DNA from: Clytia hemisphaerica
Taxonomy: Eukaryota > Cnidaria > Hydrozoa > Leptothecata > Clytiidae
Direction of reading: 5' to 3'
DNA length: 64,000 bases
Assembly (NCBI GenBank): GCA_902728285.1
Contig: CACVBU010000700.1
Coordinates: 224,047 to 288,046 of the forward strand
Shown: piece by piece, positions 12,459-24,760 of the stretch
Layout: the number at the start of each line of letters is the position of its first letter
Numbering within the stretch: position 1 is the stretch's first letter
The notes under the pieces: generated by a model
Seen by the model: the letters and a program-made list of their open reading frames with translations, nothing else
Database searches by the model: none
Told to the model about the DNA's origin: nothing
Program-made: the position numbers and the translations under genes

Positions 12459-14820
12459 ATGAAAGTGCTGGCACTTTGTATAGTTTTGTTTGGAACATGC
12501 CAAGGATTCCTTTTCCCAAAGATCAAAACTGTTGACCAATTGGATGTCGCCAAATATACTGGAAGGTGGTATGAGGTACAAATGTCTAAATTCTTTTTTT
12601 CCAACCTGAGGTATACGCGAATCCTAATGGGACTCTTCCAAAAATTTGCCTTGTCCGAGGGGGGGGGGTAAACTTGCTCTGTTTGAGGGTAATTTTGAGT
12701 GTCCAGGGGGTCAACTAATGCTTGCCCAGGGGGTCAAAGTCACAATGTCCGGGAAGTAAATTTCCAGAAAAATGCTATATCCTCCACCCCCATATTAAAT
12801 TTTTTTCTGCAAAAGCCCAAGGGAATGAAATGGAGAAGATAATGAATTTCATGACCCTTGGTCGAAACTCTTTCAAAGAAACTAGCCTTGTATAACGTAT
12901 TCGATTTATATTTCTTATCGTCTTATATGACCCTCAGCTGAACTGCAACCCTTTATAGCATTTGGTGATCAAATATTTGGCACCCTAATCAGCCCTAATA
13001 GCAATCTTTCTTTAATAATTAACTAATATCATATTTCGATTATAGATGTACAATTCCTTATTCCAACGGATCACATTCGAAAAAAATTCTTATTGCACCA
13101 ACGCTATTTGTAAGTAAACCCCTATGGTTTCCATTCAGCAACTACTAGTGCAGGTTTTTTATAAGGACAAACTATATAAGAACATAAGGTTTCGGTGGAC
13201 AAAATATTAATAACAATGAATTAAGAATATTTTCTAAGGCTTCGTGGACTCTTCTTTAGGAAATTGCTCAAAAATACTCACAAAGGGGTGATAAAAATTT
13301 TTACGCTTGAAACTCAAAAAGTTGAGAGCTTCCAAAGGCTTCAAAAACTTTGTATGTTCTTATAAAAAAAACGTGTACATTGATCACATTGGTCACAAAC
13401 CTCGACCATTCTTTGCCTCCCCAAAATTCAATCACAATTCGATGCTGTGGGTAGCTCAAAGTCAACTTCCACCTACAAATTTCAAATTACCCTTGTAATT
13501 TTCCACTTCCTCAGATACACCACGAAAAGGCAGTAACATTATTGGTGTTTTGAACTCTGGTGTGACTGGTGGACCAAAAGGAAAAGTGAGTGATATCAAT
13601 GGAACAGTCTACCAAACAGATCCAAGTAATGCACCTGGGGAGTTGCTGGTCAGCTTCCCCTCAGCACCACAGTCAAAAAATGCTAATTGTAAGTATTTTT
13701 TATTCATGATATGCACCATTGCAATCAATGTCTTACACAAACTAAACAGCTGATTGGTTTGCAAGTGACGTGTTAGATGATTTTAGGTCACTTGTAACCA
13801 ATCAGCTGTTGGGTCCATGATGTAATCTTTGAAGACATTGCAATGGTGCATATCATGAACTATCCTTTTAAGGAATACCACAAACTTAGTTCCTTATTTT
13901 GCTTATTTATGATTTTAATAGCACTCACGAAAGATTTTATCACGTCCATTAGTAAAAATTAAAAAGTGATACTGGGTACGAGATTAGGATACCAAATGTT
14001 TAATGGCTTCTGTTCTTTTTGTAAATAATATTGTGGGTATATAGGGTATCGTCCTATTATTTTGTGTCTTAAAGACCCTAGAATAGTTTTTTCTAAACCC
14101 CCATCTACACGTCATAATATTCAACTACCCATTCAGTGTATCCATAACACGTTTAGCCGAGCCATGGCAGATCCAATTGATTATTTTATTAATTGCCTAA
14201 GCGTTAGTATGAAAATTGTGAAGGTATCTTTAAACTTGATGAAGTCCCACCAGGAAGCTAACGAGAAAATTTTTTTTTTTTCCAAATTACCTAAGGGAAG
14301 AAATTACTTCCCGCCAAATTCAAGCTTTTTTGTCAGTCGTCAAAATTAATTTTCGCTAGGGTTCTTTTTAATTTTGTTCAAGGTTTTTCCTAAAAAAGCC
14401 CTTATTCTTTCCTTTTCAGATAAAATACTGTCAAAATAACGGGTATTGTCACCAAATTACAACCTTTCTTAATTCCCAAAAAATAATTTCGCCACATACA
14501 AAAATTCCCGCCAAAATTTCACACCTATAAACTTTGTCACTTTTTATTTAGATTTGGTGATCAAACTTGGTCCACCAACACACGGAGAGAAAGGCCAATA
14601 TGAATACACCGTCATAACTTCACCAGGAAAAAATTTCAGCTGGATTTTAGCCCGTGATGTTGATGTATTCCGACAGAAATATGAAGCTGAAACACTCCAA
14701 TTCTTAAAAGATAACGGTTTTGTTTGGCCTTGGAATAAACCAATGAAAACGTACCAAGAAAAAGACTGTTTTTATGAAAGCTATCCGGAAGAAATCACTC
14801 CTAGACAAGTCATTGTCTAA
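12459..14820 (+). CDS. Secreted lipocalin (apolipoprotein D/Blc-like)
   Basis: Four exons: 12459-12575, 13046-13109, 13515-13688 and 14552-14820, introns in phases 0, 1 and 1, 207 residues. The chosen ATG opens a signal peptide (MKVLALCIVLFGTCQG). The lipocalin signature follows: the first conserved region VAKYTGRWYE, then YCTNAIY on the second exon and, in the last exon, YEYTVITSPGKNFSWILARD, which matches the third conserved region (YxWILxR). Cysteines at YCTNA and in the C-terminal KDCFYE could form the usual disulphide. The family folds as an eight-stranded barrel that carries small hydrophobic ligands outside cells; the ligand cannot be predicted here. Length fits the family. Transposons lie in introns 2 and 3, and a possible poly(A) signal lies in one just after the stop. 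Confidence 0.9.
13151..13375. mobile_element. TATAAGAAC-family MITE in lipocalin intron 2
   Basis: The left end GGTTTTTTATAAGGACAAAC and right end GTTCTTATAAAAAAAACGTG are inverted, with TA after the right end. The interior shares CATAAGG, AAGAATATTTT and GCTTCAAAAACTTTGTATG blocks with the copy at 27741-27986. Confidence 0.65.
13703..13859. mobile_element. Palindromic MITE (TTCATGATATGCACC family), copy 1
   Basis: TTCATGATATGCACCATTGC at the left has its inverted copy GCAATGGTGCATATCATGAA at the right. AACAGCTGATTGGTT and AACCAATCAGCTGTT form the inner arms, so the whole 157 bp can fold into one hairpin. It begins 14 bp after the donor of lipocalin exon 3. Copies lie at 22136-22403 and 50930-51061. 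Confidence 0.8.
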
Positions 14821-14830
14821 TTATATTATA

Positions 14831-14980
14831 GATCACGTTCACACGGTGCGGTTCCGTTTCGGTCCGAAATAAAATGAAGTCATTCCATTGGTTAAATTCA
14901 AGTTTTACGTCATTTCTCACAAATAGAATGGCTTCATTTTGTTTCGGAGCGAAACGGAACCATCACGTGCAAACATGGTC
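14831..14980. mobile_element. Palindromic MITE after the lipocalin stop, with AATAAA
   Basis: The arms GGTTCCGTTTCGGTCCGAAA and TTTCGGAGCGAAACGGAACC face each other, with AAATGAAG(T/C)CATT inside and CATGGTC at the right end, as in the element at 234-484. AATAAA at 14868-14873 lies 48 bp after the lipocalin stop codon and may be its poly(A) signal. Confidence 0.6.
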
Positions 14981-17142
14981 TTAGTGACTCCGTTCCTTTT
15001 GATCATAGATTCACATTGAATAGATACCAGTAGAATATTCATTCACCATCATGTAGGACTTTAGAAATTTATTTTGATCTATTTTTTGTTAAGAACTCTC
15101 CTTACATGTACATATTTTGATTGTATTGAAATGCAGAATATCGAATTTACAATGAAAGAAAAATCTTGTTTGTGATTTCTTTTAAAGGCAAGATCCTTGG
15201 GGAGGGCGGGATTTCGCCCTACAGGACGCCTTTTAAAGATCCTCGAAATACATAGATTATGAAAAAAACCCTAAAGGTTGTAATAATAGCAAACTTTCGA
15301 CCTTAAGCCTGAAATTTTCAGAACAATTGCTTCGCGAAAGTGAAATCTAATTCCAAGTCAATATCTCATTTAAGGTTTCTATATTAGTTCCCACTTATGG
15401 GTGGACCCAGTAACCTTGAGGGCGGGTCGATTGGGGAAGATTGGGGTGGTAAATTTAGAAATATGGTATTTTGAGGCCCCCTTATTAAAAAAAAATATCT
15501 ATGGAACTATTTTAACGGGGGGCGGAAATTCTATGATTTTTCCCTTTTTGGCTAAAGATTACTTGTTTTAGGGTGTAAGAATAAAGGGCGAGCCGAAATC
15601 AACGATTGGAGTTGCAACTTGGGTCCTCTTGTCTTTCGACCCCCCTTCCCAAAAATTAAAATCGGCTAGAGGGAGTTTCCCGCGCTGCCTAGCCTATAAC
15701 ACGCTACCGTGGGTATATAGTACCTCATACCGCAAGCATACCTTGGGTGTAGAGCCATGCTTTGTTTGAAAGCTGTGGAATGTAGAACAAGAAAATATGA
15801 CACCAAAATAGTGTTCGTTATTTAGAAATGGTCTTTTAATATTTACATACATTATTTCTTTATACAAACACATAAATAGTACCTGATGCTCAGGGGGTTC
15901 GGCTGAGTGATACCATTAAAATCTGAAAACTATCGAAAATTTCGTCTTAAGCTTGAACTGATGGTAATTGCAAGATATTTTTCGCGAACCCCCGTCTCGA
16001 TCAACCCCGATCTTCCCCCAAATTCGTGGTACTATTCACACTATGACTACTTACAAGTAAAAGCTCAGATTTAAAACAATCTACTATTTTATAGAGAAAA
16101 AAAACTAAATAATGATATCATAGAAATAGAAATGAAATAAACTAAAAATTTTTTTTGTGTAAATTCAAGACCAAAGATTGCCAGAACCTAAGATCTGTTT
16201 TACCAGTTTTTTTAAAAAGATTACGATCAAATGCCTAGTCCTTGGAGAATTTGATTTTCCTAATCTGCTACAACAGATTTTTTAACAATATGAAAGTTTC
16301 AATTTAACGATTCCAGGAACGAATTTTCGATCTAAAATCCAGAATATCTTAAATTCAAAAGGAATTTCCTTCTACATATATACATCTCTGAACTATTATC
16401 TATCTCATGAGGCATTTCTTTTTGGGAATATCTACAAATTTCTAATTTATATACGATTTTTCAAACTTTATAATACAAAAAATGCTTATTTTAGGCTTAT
16501 TTTTGTTTAAAAATATTAGGAATTTACATGAAAATGATAAATTCTTTTAAAAGTGTCCTCTCAGCCATCCTAAGACGCTGTTTGGACGTCCCTATAACGC
16601 ACATGGCATCTGGATAACGTTAAATCAACGTTCAAACAACCTTGTAGGCCTGCTGGATCTTTTTTCAAAAGGTTGACATCCCTTTCAAACAAACCTTTAA
16701 GGGCTTTGAATGAGGGATTCCTGGGAATTTATTATATTTGGTTCAAATCAACTTATTTAAAAGGAATGAGTTTAGATGATCTTTAAGTGCGACCTAAACC
16801 TAGCGTTAGATATCTTTTTTCTATTTTAAACATAAAATTTCATTTTTTGCCATTGCATTGTCAAAATATTGTTCGTGTATTAAAATGTTAGTTTTCCACG
16901 TCAATTATTTTTCGTTTTTATACAGTTTTATATACATTTTGAATTGTTTTCTGAATTCAAAGTCATGGCTACTTAGCCCTATGATATAGAGTTTGTTCTC
17001 TAGATCGGCACAGCTTTGCTCGCTTGAACATTTTTCAAGCTTCGGTTATCTTTATTTCCGGACAACTTCATTTTCGGACACTAACTTTCTCCACCAAACC
17101 TTGGAGGTCCACAAAAACTATCTACTTCATGCATTTTTGCAT
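14981..17142. other. Region between convergent lipocalin and receptor genes
   Basis: No convincing coding exon on either strand. It should hold the 3' untranslated region of the receptor (minus strand). An inverted pair GGGTTCGG / GCGAACCCCC lies at about 15896-15993. The rest is AT-rich single-copy-looking sequence. Confidence 0.5.
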
Positions 17143-20100
17143 CTACGCTAGATAATTCTCCGTTTTCACCGAACCAATCATTCGCGAAAATTCATCATAA
17201 ACTTCAGAATCGGTAGACTGGACTGACATTCCGGTGGAGCAGGTATCCGATGATGCCGATCGAAATCGGGGATCTTTATCTTCCAATAAACCACGTGTTG
17301 AATCGGACCTTGGCTTTGTTTCGTCGTAAATTTGGCGTCGGTTGGGGTCAATCATTGCTTTGATTGGTGTTTCAGGTGAATCAAATTCGGTTTGGTTTTC
17401 GATGTTTCGTTCGAAGCGATCGATAGCTCTGACGGGTGGTTCGTAATGCATGAAATGGCGTTGATCACCGCCCCCTGCGGAAGGGTGTTTCGGGCGTTGT
17501 TGAGATTTCATGTAATTGGTAGGTGCACGATTTCGGTAATTTTGTTCAGCTTTTTTGCATAATCCACAGGAGCTGAGGAGAGCCAATGTGTCACCACGGA
17601 AGACTCTGGTGAAGATAGCGTAAAGGAAGGGATTGGTGCAAGCATTCAATGGGAAAATGAAGACCAACAAAAACTTGGCAACATCCACATTCATTCTCAA
17701 TCCACTCCACAAGGCAACAAATCCAACAATACTGATCGGTAACCAGCATAAGAAATTGGAGAAAATGATCATAGCCATTCGCTTGGCAACTTGGACATCA
17801 ATTTGATTACTGGTACTTCCTGGTGTACCTGGTCGTGATTGGCTGATGCTTGCGTACATTTTAACGTAGCAAACGACAATAACAATGAATGCGATGACGT
17901 AAGCCAACAGTAACCATACGATATAACCAATAGCAATGATGTTAGGGATATCAACTGGTAAACAGATTGCAATCTTGGAATAGGAGCTGACTTTACCAGT
18001 GACTGGTAAGATTGCCACAATGAAGGAGTAAAACCATACGGCAGCGACAGCAATCTTTGCATGATTCAATTTCATCTGTTTGCCGACTTTCAATGCAAAG
18101 ATGATCAAAAGGAATCGCTCAACAGTGATTAAAACCAAACTGCAGAACGAGAGTTGTGTAGCAAACAACGCAATAAATCCAAACGCTTGGCAACCACCAG
18201 AATATTGCCACATCTGGACGTAATTGTAATATTCACCGAACGTGTATGTATCCACACAGCAAAGCACCAATAGATACATTCCCATCATCAGATTTGAGAA
18301 TCCCAAATTATACATCAATAGTTTGTACACGCTCAACTCTTGGCGACTGTAAAACAAAATGATCAACTGAAACAGATTGCCAAGGATAGCAAAGATGGAT
18401 ATCAACCAGGAGAAGAGACGCAAAGCTGTTGTACCCATTACATCTTGACATGGATTGAATGCATCAGGTTTTGGATTGCATTTAACAGGATTCGCCTTGT
18501 ATTTGATACCTTCACCATAATCACAAACTGAAAGATTGGTGATTGTAGATTCTTCAGGTTCAGGACCAAAAACAGCATCTAGATACTTATGCATCAAGTC
18601 ATCCCTGAAGAAATCTTCTGAATCACCAGACATAGTATCATTTTCATTGCCAAAGCCATCATCTCCACCTGTAAAATCAGGTGTATCGATATCACCAAAA
18701 TCTGACAGCTCTCCGATGGTGTTGTTGCATTGCTTACCAGTATCAGCAGGATTCTTATTGGCCAAATACTCGTTTTTCCGTTCCAACTCGCGCTGTTCGA
18801 ACGCGCAACAGTGCATACTGTACGTCACATCGATTCGATCGAGATTTTCGAATTTCTTCGGATCGGGGATCGTAAAAAGTAGTGGTACTTTTTTGATCGA
18901 TAAACGTTTGAGGTTCTTGATGCCATGTGCTGATGGTAGTCTACTCAGCTTGGTATCATCCAAATGCCTTAAATTTAGAAAGAAAAGTTTTGTTACTGGT
19001 TTGTCTAGGTTTCTCTTTAACTTAGCTTCATATCTGCTGATGTCTCCTCAAGATTGTTCTTAAAGAAACTTAAGAATTTCTTATGACCAGTGGAGGGGAG
19101 TGGTTCAATCAATTTACTATCCAATTAAAAATTCTGTGAATGATTAGCGTTTAGAAAACTTATTTTCTACTTGTTAATCCTGGTTCCTTCTATTTGTTTT
19201 TTGACAGATTTTAACAAAACAAAAAATTAATAAACAATAAACAACTAATAATAGTGTGCCTCTGGAAGTGCTGGAAGTATGCAGAAATGCTTACAAGTTT
19301 TCCAAGGATGCTGGCAGCCCATATTCATCAACTTTCTTCAATGGATTGTGTCCGATATTCCTGAATAATGAAAAGGATAACATTTGTCATGAAAAAGGTA
19401 CCCTTTTTAGAAATAGTAATTTTGAATGTTTCATTTTTCGCCATATTCAGATTCTTATGATGTTCTCAAGAAATTTTGTATTGACTTAAACAAAATCAGC
19501 ATTTTAATAGCCCGATTCAAATTTGAGGCCCTGGCTCTTCTTAATTCATTTTCGTGAACTTTGCGCAAAAACTGAGAAGTGTGCATGTAATTTTTATAAG
19601 AACATCCAAAATCTTATTCTATGAAGCCTTCGGATGTTCTCAGCTTTTTGAGTTTTAAGTCTTAAAAATTTTCTTAACATGTTCTTATTTTTACCGTTTT
19701 GTGATTATTTTTGTCCATTTTCCTGAGACATCGGTTTTTTAGAGTGTTCTTAACTTGGTCTTAATGTTTTGACCATCGAAGCCATGTGCTCTTATATTTT
19801 GTTTTTATAAAAACGTATATTTTAATTTTAAGAAGTGTTCCTCTTTTTGTTTCAGCTGACAATTCCAAATCTAAATTGATCAGGATTAAAAAAACTCTGA
19901 AATTTGGATGGTTCAATAAAGGTGGGTACAGTTAAAGCACAGTTAATTTTCGCTAATTAGAGCTGGAAGGGGGAGTCTAATTTCGAATTTTAGAAGGATT
20001 TGAATTATAGAGAGCATTTATGAGGGTTTCCTCTTGTCAATAACTGAAAATTAGTAAAATTATAAAAATATTTAGATGAGATGGGGATCAAAGAACTTGG

Positions 20101-23100
20101 ATATTAAATTAGAGTTACTGTTTTATTTTAGGTATGAGCACAACTTGTATGAACAGCTTATCCTTTGGCCCAAAAAATAGGATCAAACTTCAAGTTAAAG
20201 AGTTTCCACCGCATAATCAAACGCTTATGAAAGGTATGTTTATAAAGTTGTTCTCTAATTTGATCTGCTTGTTACGGGCATATTTTAATTATCATATAGT
20301 CTGATTGTTTTGTTTTTTTTCTTGCATTTTTTTCTAGGCATTTTGTTAAAGTTTTTTTCGCTCCTATCGCATGACTCTTTATGTTTTTATAAAAAAGGGG
20401 ACTAGGTCCAAGTTACATGCGACATAATGCTTCATATTTATTTCATAGTGGGGAAACATGTTTAAAAAATGACTATAAAAATTTTACGCGTCTTTATATT
20501 GTCTTAAAATCTTTTGAATGGTGAATAAGCTGTTTCATATATGAAACATAATTTCCCTGATCTAATATTTATCAATGTCTTTTTCAAGCTTTGATTTGTT
20601 ATGCATGATACGTGCTTTCAAGAATCTATAACGTTACTCTTATGACTCATAAACAATGTCAGAATCAACGTGATAATAATGTGTGACGTCAAATTAGAGA
20701 CCCGGTATCTGGGAGCCGTTATTCGAGCGCCGGTGCCATATTTTCCTGACTTTTATTGATTTATTAATGAGTATTTTGTGTACAAGACAATTCATTCAAA
20801 AATATAACAAAAACATGTTTTCCTAATGTCAGTAATACTGACAGTATTTTTCCAACGTATCTTAGAGTCATGTTTCATAGAGTGACGGTTAAGAGAAACG
20901 TTTCACTTCCAAGAAGAAAATTATTTCAGATAATCCGGTCACATTTCTCTGTACAATTTCCCGGTAAATTTTTGTTATCAGAGAGCAACTTTGTTCCCTT
21001 TGTATTATCGACTTTTTGATGGTAACTGATAGCACGCCAGTAAGATGGGTATTTTCTGGCGTTCATCAGTAACGCAAATAAAGCCGGGATACATGGGACA
21101 AAATTGGTCGGAGTGAAATCAGATTTTCGAGGAATAGCTTTAAAGCTAGACGATCCTATAGACAATAAAGGCACAAGGTCACTAAAAAAGGAATAATTTA
21201 AGATAATTTAAAATTTGAAAATGGAGTTTAGCCCAGGGCGGAGTAAGCAGTGGCGGAAGTGTTTACAGTGTTTGTTCTAAACTCTACCGCCACTATTTTC
21301 CCCTTGAACCGCCGTGATGGCTGTATGCATATATTTTTTCCCAAGTTCACTATCCCTCTAACGGACGATAGAATCGTCTACCCTAAAGCTCAAAATAACC
21401 CAACCCCTAACTTCACTTTACGTAAAATTATTGGGAGCTTTGCATCCCTAATGATAGGAACTTACAGATAAATGAGTTTCTTGTTTTCCTCAAAGGTATG
21501 TTCTACCACATGGTGTACTTTATTCCATCTCATGTCTCTGTTGAAATTAGAAAAGTAGGAATAATTCATACAGCTTCAGTTGAAAAAATTTCTTGGTTTT
21601 CACAGTCAATTCAGGGGAATTCAAAAGAAATGGTGTAAGGTAGCTTCGATCTGCAGTCAACTCTCTCTAATTCGATCTTCAGGGGACCAGGAATTTTCTT
21701 CGAATTAGAGAACGATTCTAATTACATAGAGTAATTTAAATCACTTTTCAGCTGAGCGGACCAATATTTTAGTTCGACTTACAGAAAGATTCGAATAATA
21801 GAAGTTCGAATAAGAGAGAGAGTTGATTGTATAACAAGTCTTGAGGCGAACTAAGAAAAGTGTTCTAGACAATATCAACTTTGAGTACTCAAACTAGGGG
21901 ACTGGATAATAGAGTTTCGAATTAGAGAGGGTTGACTGTATGCCGGTATATATTATAAAAATGAGAGATGAAAAATGAAAACAGGATAGGAGAGGATGGA
22001 GATAATTTTAAAATAATTTACTTACAAATGCCAAATAACTTTATAATGATCCATTGCCCGTTTATCAATTTTCTCAATAATGTTGGTTTGTAAGTCCCTG
22101 AAATCGAATCAAGAAACATTGCTATTCTTCCTTATTTATGATATGCACCATTGTAATGTCTTTTAACATTACATCACGGAGCCAACAGCTGATTGGTTAC
22201 AACTGACATATTGACTGATTTTACGTCCCTTACAAACAATCAGCTGTTAGGTCTATGGTGTGATGTCGAAGACAGGCCCGGCGGAAGCTGGGAGACTGGG
22301 GGAAACTTCAGCTTCCCCGCTTTAGAGCAAATGAGCAAATCTCAACCACTTTAACGGTTGTTCCTCCGGGCCTGGAAGACATTCCAGTGATGCATATCAT
22401 GAATTATATGATGGATCTTACTCTCTTTCATATTTGACTTACCTAATTCTCACATGCTTCGTTGTGGAGGGTTGAAAAAGCCTCATTTCACTGGATTTCT
22501 CCATTGAGAACTCATACGATTGCTTTTAAGTTTTAGGGAACCCGTCTTAACCTTATGTTAAAAGTTCCTACCAAGCCTTAAGCAAAAAAATTCAGAATGT
22601 ACATTGCTTGTTCGGCTCGAAACATATCTTTCAATTTCAAACAAATTTACAATCTTCAATAAAAAACTTACAATCTTTGCAACTTCTTTGCTTTCAGATT
22701 TGGGAATTTGTGAATTAAATTGTCTGACAAATCACTGAAATTAAAAAGAATATATTGTGTAAACCATTGAATTTAAAGGCCGAAAGGCTAGAGAAGAATC
22801 ACTTGGGTAATAGAATGTGGTCAGTTATTTCCTCTCTGAAACGAGTAACTCGTTTGGATTCAAAAGTTAAGGAATAAATAGAATAAATCATGCTTCTTCG
22901 CCTGGTATGTTCTTCAATACATAGAACATACTGAATGAAGCAATAATTTCTTGTCAAGCCTTCGCTACAATTAGGAACGTTATTTTACATCACTCAGAAA
23001 TAATCTATCCGTTTCTGAAAATCGAACTTCAGGTTAGGCTTCATTGTACTAGATTTAAAAATGAGCCTTGTTCTAGTAAAATAAAGTTTTTCTCTTAGAG

Positions 23101-24760
23101 AGTCGATAATTAAATGGAACTTACACTCGAACAAGTTTTGGTAAATGTTCAAAAACTCCATCTTCGATTTCCTCGATAAAATTATCATGTAGGTTGCTAA
23201 AAACGAAAAGTCATTCCTCATTCATATTAACCCTAGTTTTGATAGACTGGAGTCGTTTATAATGCGTTTAATACAGTAGTATAGGCGTTTATAATGATAA
23301 TACGATTATTGTTACGGGATTTAGTTTGTACTAAAATTTGTTCCCTCCATTACTTTACTCCATTGCTTTATTTCTACTATGTCTGAATTAGTCGTCTAGC
23401 TTGCTAGATTATAGTTTTGGCTCAGTTTGGTTACTGTTGTTATGTGTTTCACATCCGGGAGGGGACAACTATGTAAACCTGGTATATCCGAGCGATAAGT
23501 CTTCCCTTCCCATACGGTCACGATTTCCAAAAAATCTGGAGTAAAGTTTTTGAAAAATATCTCTTAAGGTCCTTAAAAGTTTCTTTCTAAAAGAAAAATT
23601 TTAGATTTTTGGCTCTACATCGTAAGCCCCTGGAGCTTTACCGTCCAAACAACATCAATCCTGTACATCAGGTTTTTAAACATTAGCTTCAGATTTTGCA
23701 AGGCTCTACTTACATGTAGATGACATTCAAACAACATCCTCGTGGGAAATCTTTCTTTGAAATTCGTTTGATCTTGTTATGAGCCATTTGCCTGGTGTGC
23801 AAAAGAGACATGGGGTAAAGTAGCTTTGCTTTGATTTGTTTCTCGAGTTAGAAAATTACAGGAGGTACAATTTTTAATAAGAGAATCTACCTAGACCAGA
23901 AATTGGTCGAACCTTCAGGACTCGTAACCTATTAAAAATGAAACGCTAAAATTAATAGATTATAAGTTGAATGACTTGACTATTTGGTTCAATGCATGCA
24001 GAGGGACAGAAATAAGACAAAAATGTTAGAACAACGTCCATTTCAACGTTATTATAGAACGTCTTAATAACGTTAAATGAACGTTGAAACAACATCCTTT
24101 GCCAGATGTAATGGTTTAAGTACGAACTTACACGCTGTCCACATTTTGGGCCATTTCTCGCATCAAGTTTTGAGGGATTTCAGTGATAGCCGTTAGCTGC
24201 ATTTGCCTTCAAAAATGAAAAAGAAATTGAAACCAATACTATGACTGTTGTAAGTTTGTAACTACAGTTGATTCACGCTAATTCGAACTCTAAACTTATT
24301 TGTTCAACTTACAAAGGGATTCGAATTATAGAAAGTATATTAAGAGGGTTTCTCCTTGACGGGGACTGGGAATATGTTTCGAATTATAGAAAGAATTGAA
24401 TATTAGAAGTTCGAGTAATCGAGAGTGTACTGCATATGCTTTTTTTTAGTTTTTTTTTTCTTATATGGGGGGGGGGGATTTTTTATTAATTTTTTTGTTT
24501 TAGAATTGTCAAAGTTTTTTTAGAATGCTCTTACAATGTTCTGAACATCCTATGTTTCAGATCATTATAAAAATATGTAAACGCGCAATGACTTACAGCG
24601 TTCCACCGAGTCTGATATTCTGGTCTTCAAAATCATTTGAATCACCAGAAATATCCTTAAAATCATCGATAGGGAAATCACTATCCCCTTGGGATTCAAC
24701 CATCACCACTAAATTTCCACATATGGATATAGCAAATATCCAAAATAAAAATAAATTCAT
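17143..24760 (-). CDS. LGR-type receptor, glycoprotein-hormone-receptor (type A) family
   Basis: Six exons on the minus strand: 24597-24760, 24132-24206, 23125-23196, 22672-22734, 22026-22097 and 17143-18967. Every intron is in phase 2 and the CDS is 756 residues. Residues 1-20 are a signal peptide; an acidic stretch follows. Exons of 63-75 bp each encode one leucine-rich repeat (for example NLHDNFIEEIEDGVFEHL), the classic LGR pattern. The hinge holds HCCAF (about 201-205) and PDAFNPC (about 316-322), hallmarks of TSH/FSH/LH receptors and their invertebrate kin. Seven membrane helices follow from about 333, with ERF at the usual ERW/DRY site, KRMAMIIFSNFLCWLPI in helix 6 and NPFLYAIFTRVFRG at the helix 7 end. 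Then comes a serine-rich tail of about 140 residues. It should bind a cystine-knot hormone and signal through G proteins. Only about five or six repeats are visible, fewer than usual. Confidence 0.9.
19241..21638 (+). CDS. Unrecognised four-exon gene inside the receptor intron (5' end unresolved)
   Basis: Four plus-strand exons join in one frame through phase-1 introns: from at or after 19241 to 19397, then 19856-19921, 20132-20233 and 21496-21638 ending in TAA. Each internal border has GT-AG sites, with good pyrimidine tracts before 19856 and 20132. The joined product is about 145 residues. It has four cysteines, a possible N-glycosylation site (NQT), and strand-like stretches such as NRIKLQVKEF and HVSVEIRKVGI. 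I do not recognise the family; there is only a faint likeness to beta-sandwich extracellular modules of the CUB type, which also often use phase-1 exons. No in-frame ATG or signal peptide is visible in the first exon, so an upstream exon must be missing or the locus is a remnant. It lies wholly in intron 5 of the receptor, on the other strand. Confidence 0.6.
19582..19816. mobile_element. TATAAGAAC-family MITE
   Basis: Left end GCATGTAATTTTTATAAGAAC, right end GTTTTTATAAAAACGTATA. The interior blocks (GAAGCCTTCGGATGTTCT, TTAACATGTTCTTATTTTT, GTCCATTTTCC) match the 27741-27986 copy in inverted orientation. It lies in the first intron of the nested gene. Confidence 0.65.
21270..21379. repeat. 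Fragment of the hairpin-ended repeat family
   Basis: Carries CTCTACCGCCAC, CACTATCCCTCTAACGGACG and the terminal GACGATAGAATCGTC hairpin also seen in the copies at 54946-55157 and 57062-57277. Confidence 0.5.
21654..21938. mobile_element. pogo/Tigger-like MITE (CAGT ends)
   Basis: Starts CAGTCAACTCTCTCTAATTC and ends with the inverted form GAATTAGAGAGGGTTGACTG, followed by TA. The interior repeats GAATTAGAGA and TCGAATAA motifs. CAGT termini and TA targets are typical of pogo/Tigger elements. It starts 16 bp after the stop codon of the nested gene. Confidence 0.75.
22136..22403. mobile_element. Palindromic MITE copy 2, interrupted by another element
   Basis: Ends TTATGATATGCACCATTG and TGATGCATATCATGAA with inner arms ACAGCTGATTGGTT and AACAATCAGCTGTT match the copy at 13703. 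It is split at 22274-22374 by a smaller element. Confidence 0.8.
22274..22374. mobile_element. 101-bp element nested in a MITE, 6-bp target duplication
   Basis: Ends AGGCCCGGCGGAA and TTCCTCCGGGCCT are inverted with one mismatch. GAAGAC flanks both sides (22268-22273 and 22375-22380) and occurs once in the uninterrupted copies, so it is a target duplication. Confidence 0.75.
24265..24432. mobile_element. pogo/Tigger-like MITE in receptor intron 1
   Basis: Begins CAGTTGATTCACGCTAATTCGA after TA and ends TTCGAGTAATCGAGAGTGTACTG. Internal TCGAATTATAGAAAG occurs twice. Same family as 21654-21938. Confidence 0.65.

Noticed and set aside
18536-19063. Plus-strand frame of 175 codons
   Set aside because: It lies opposite the receptor's hinge exon and its sequence is explained by that coding strand.
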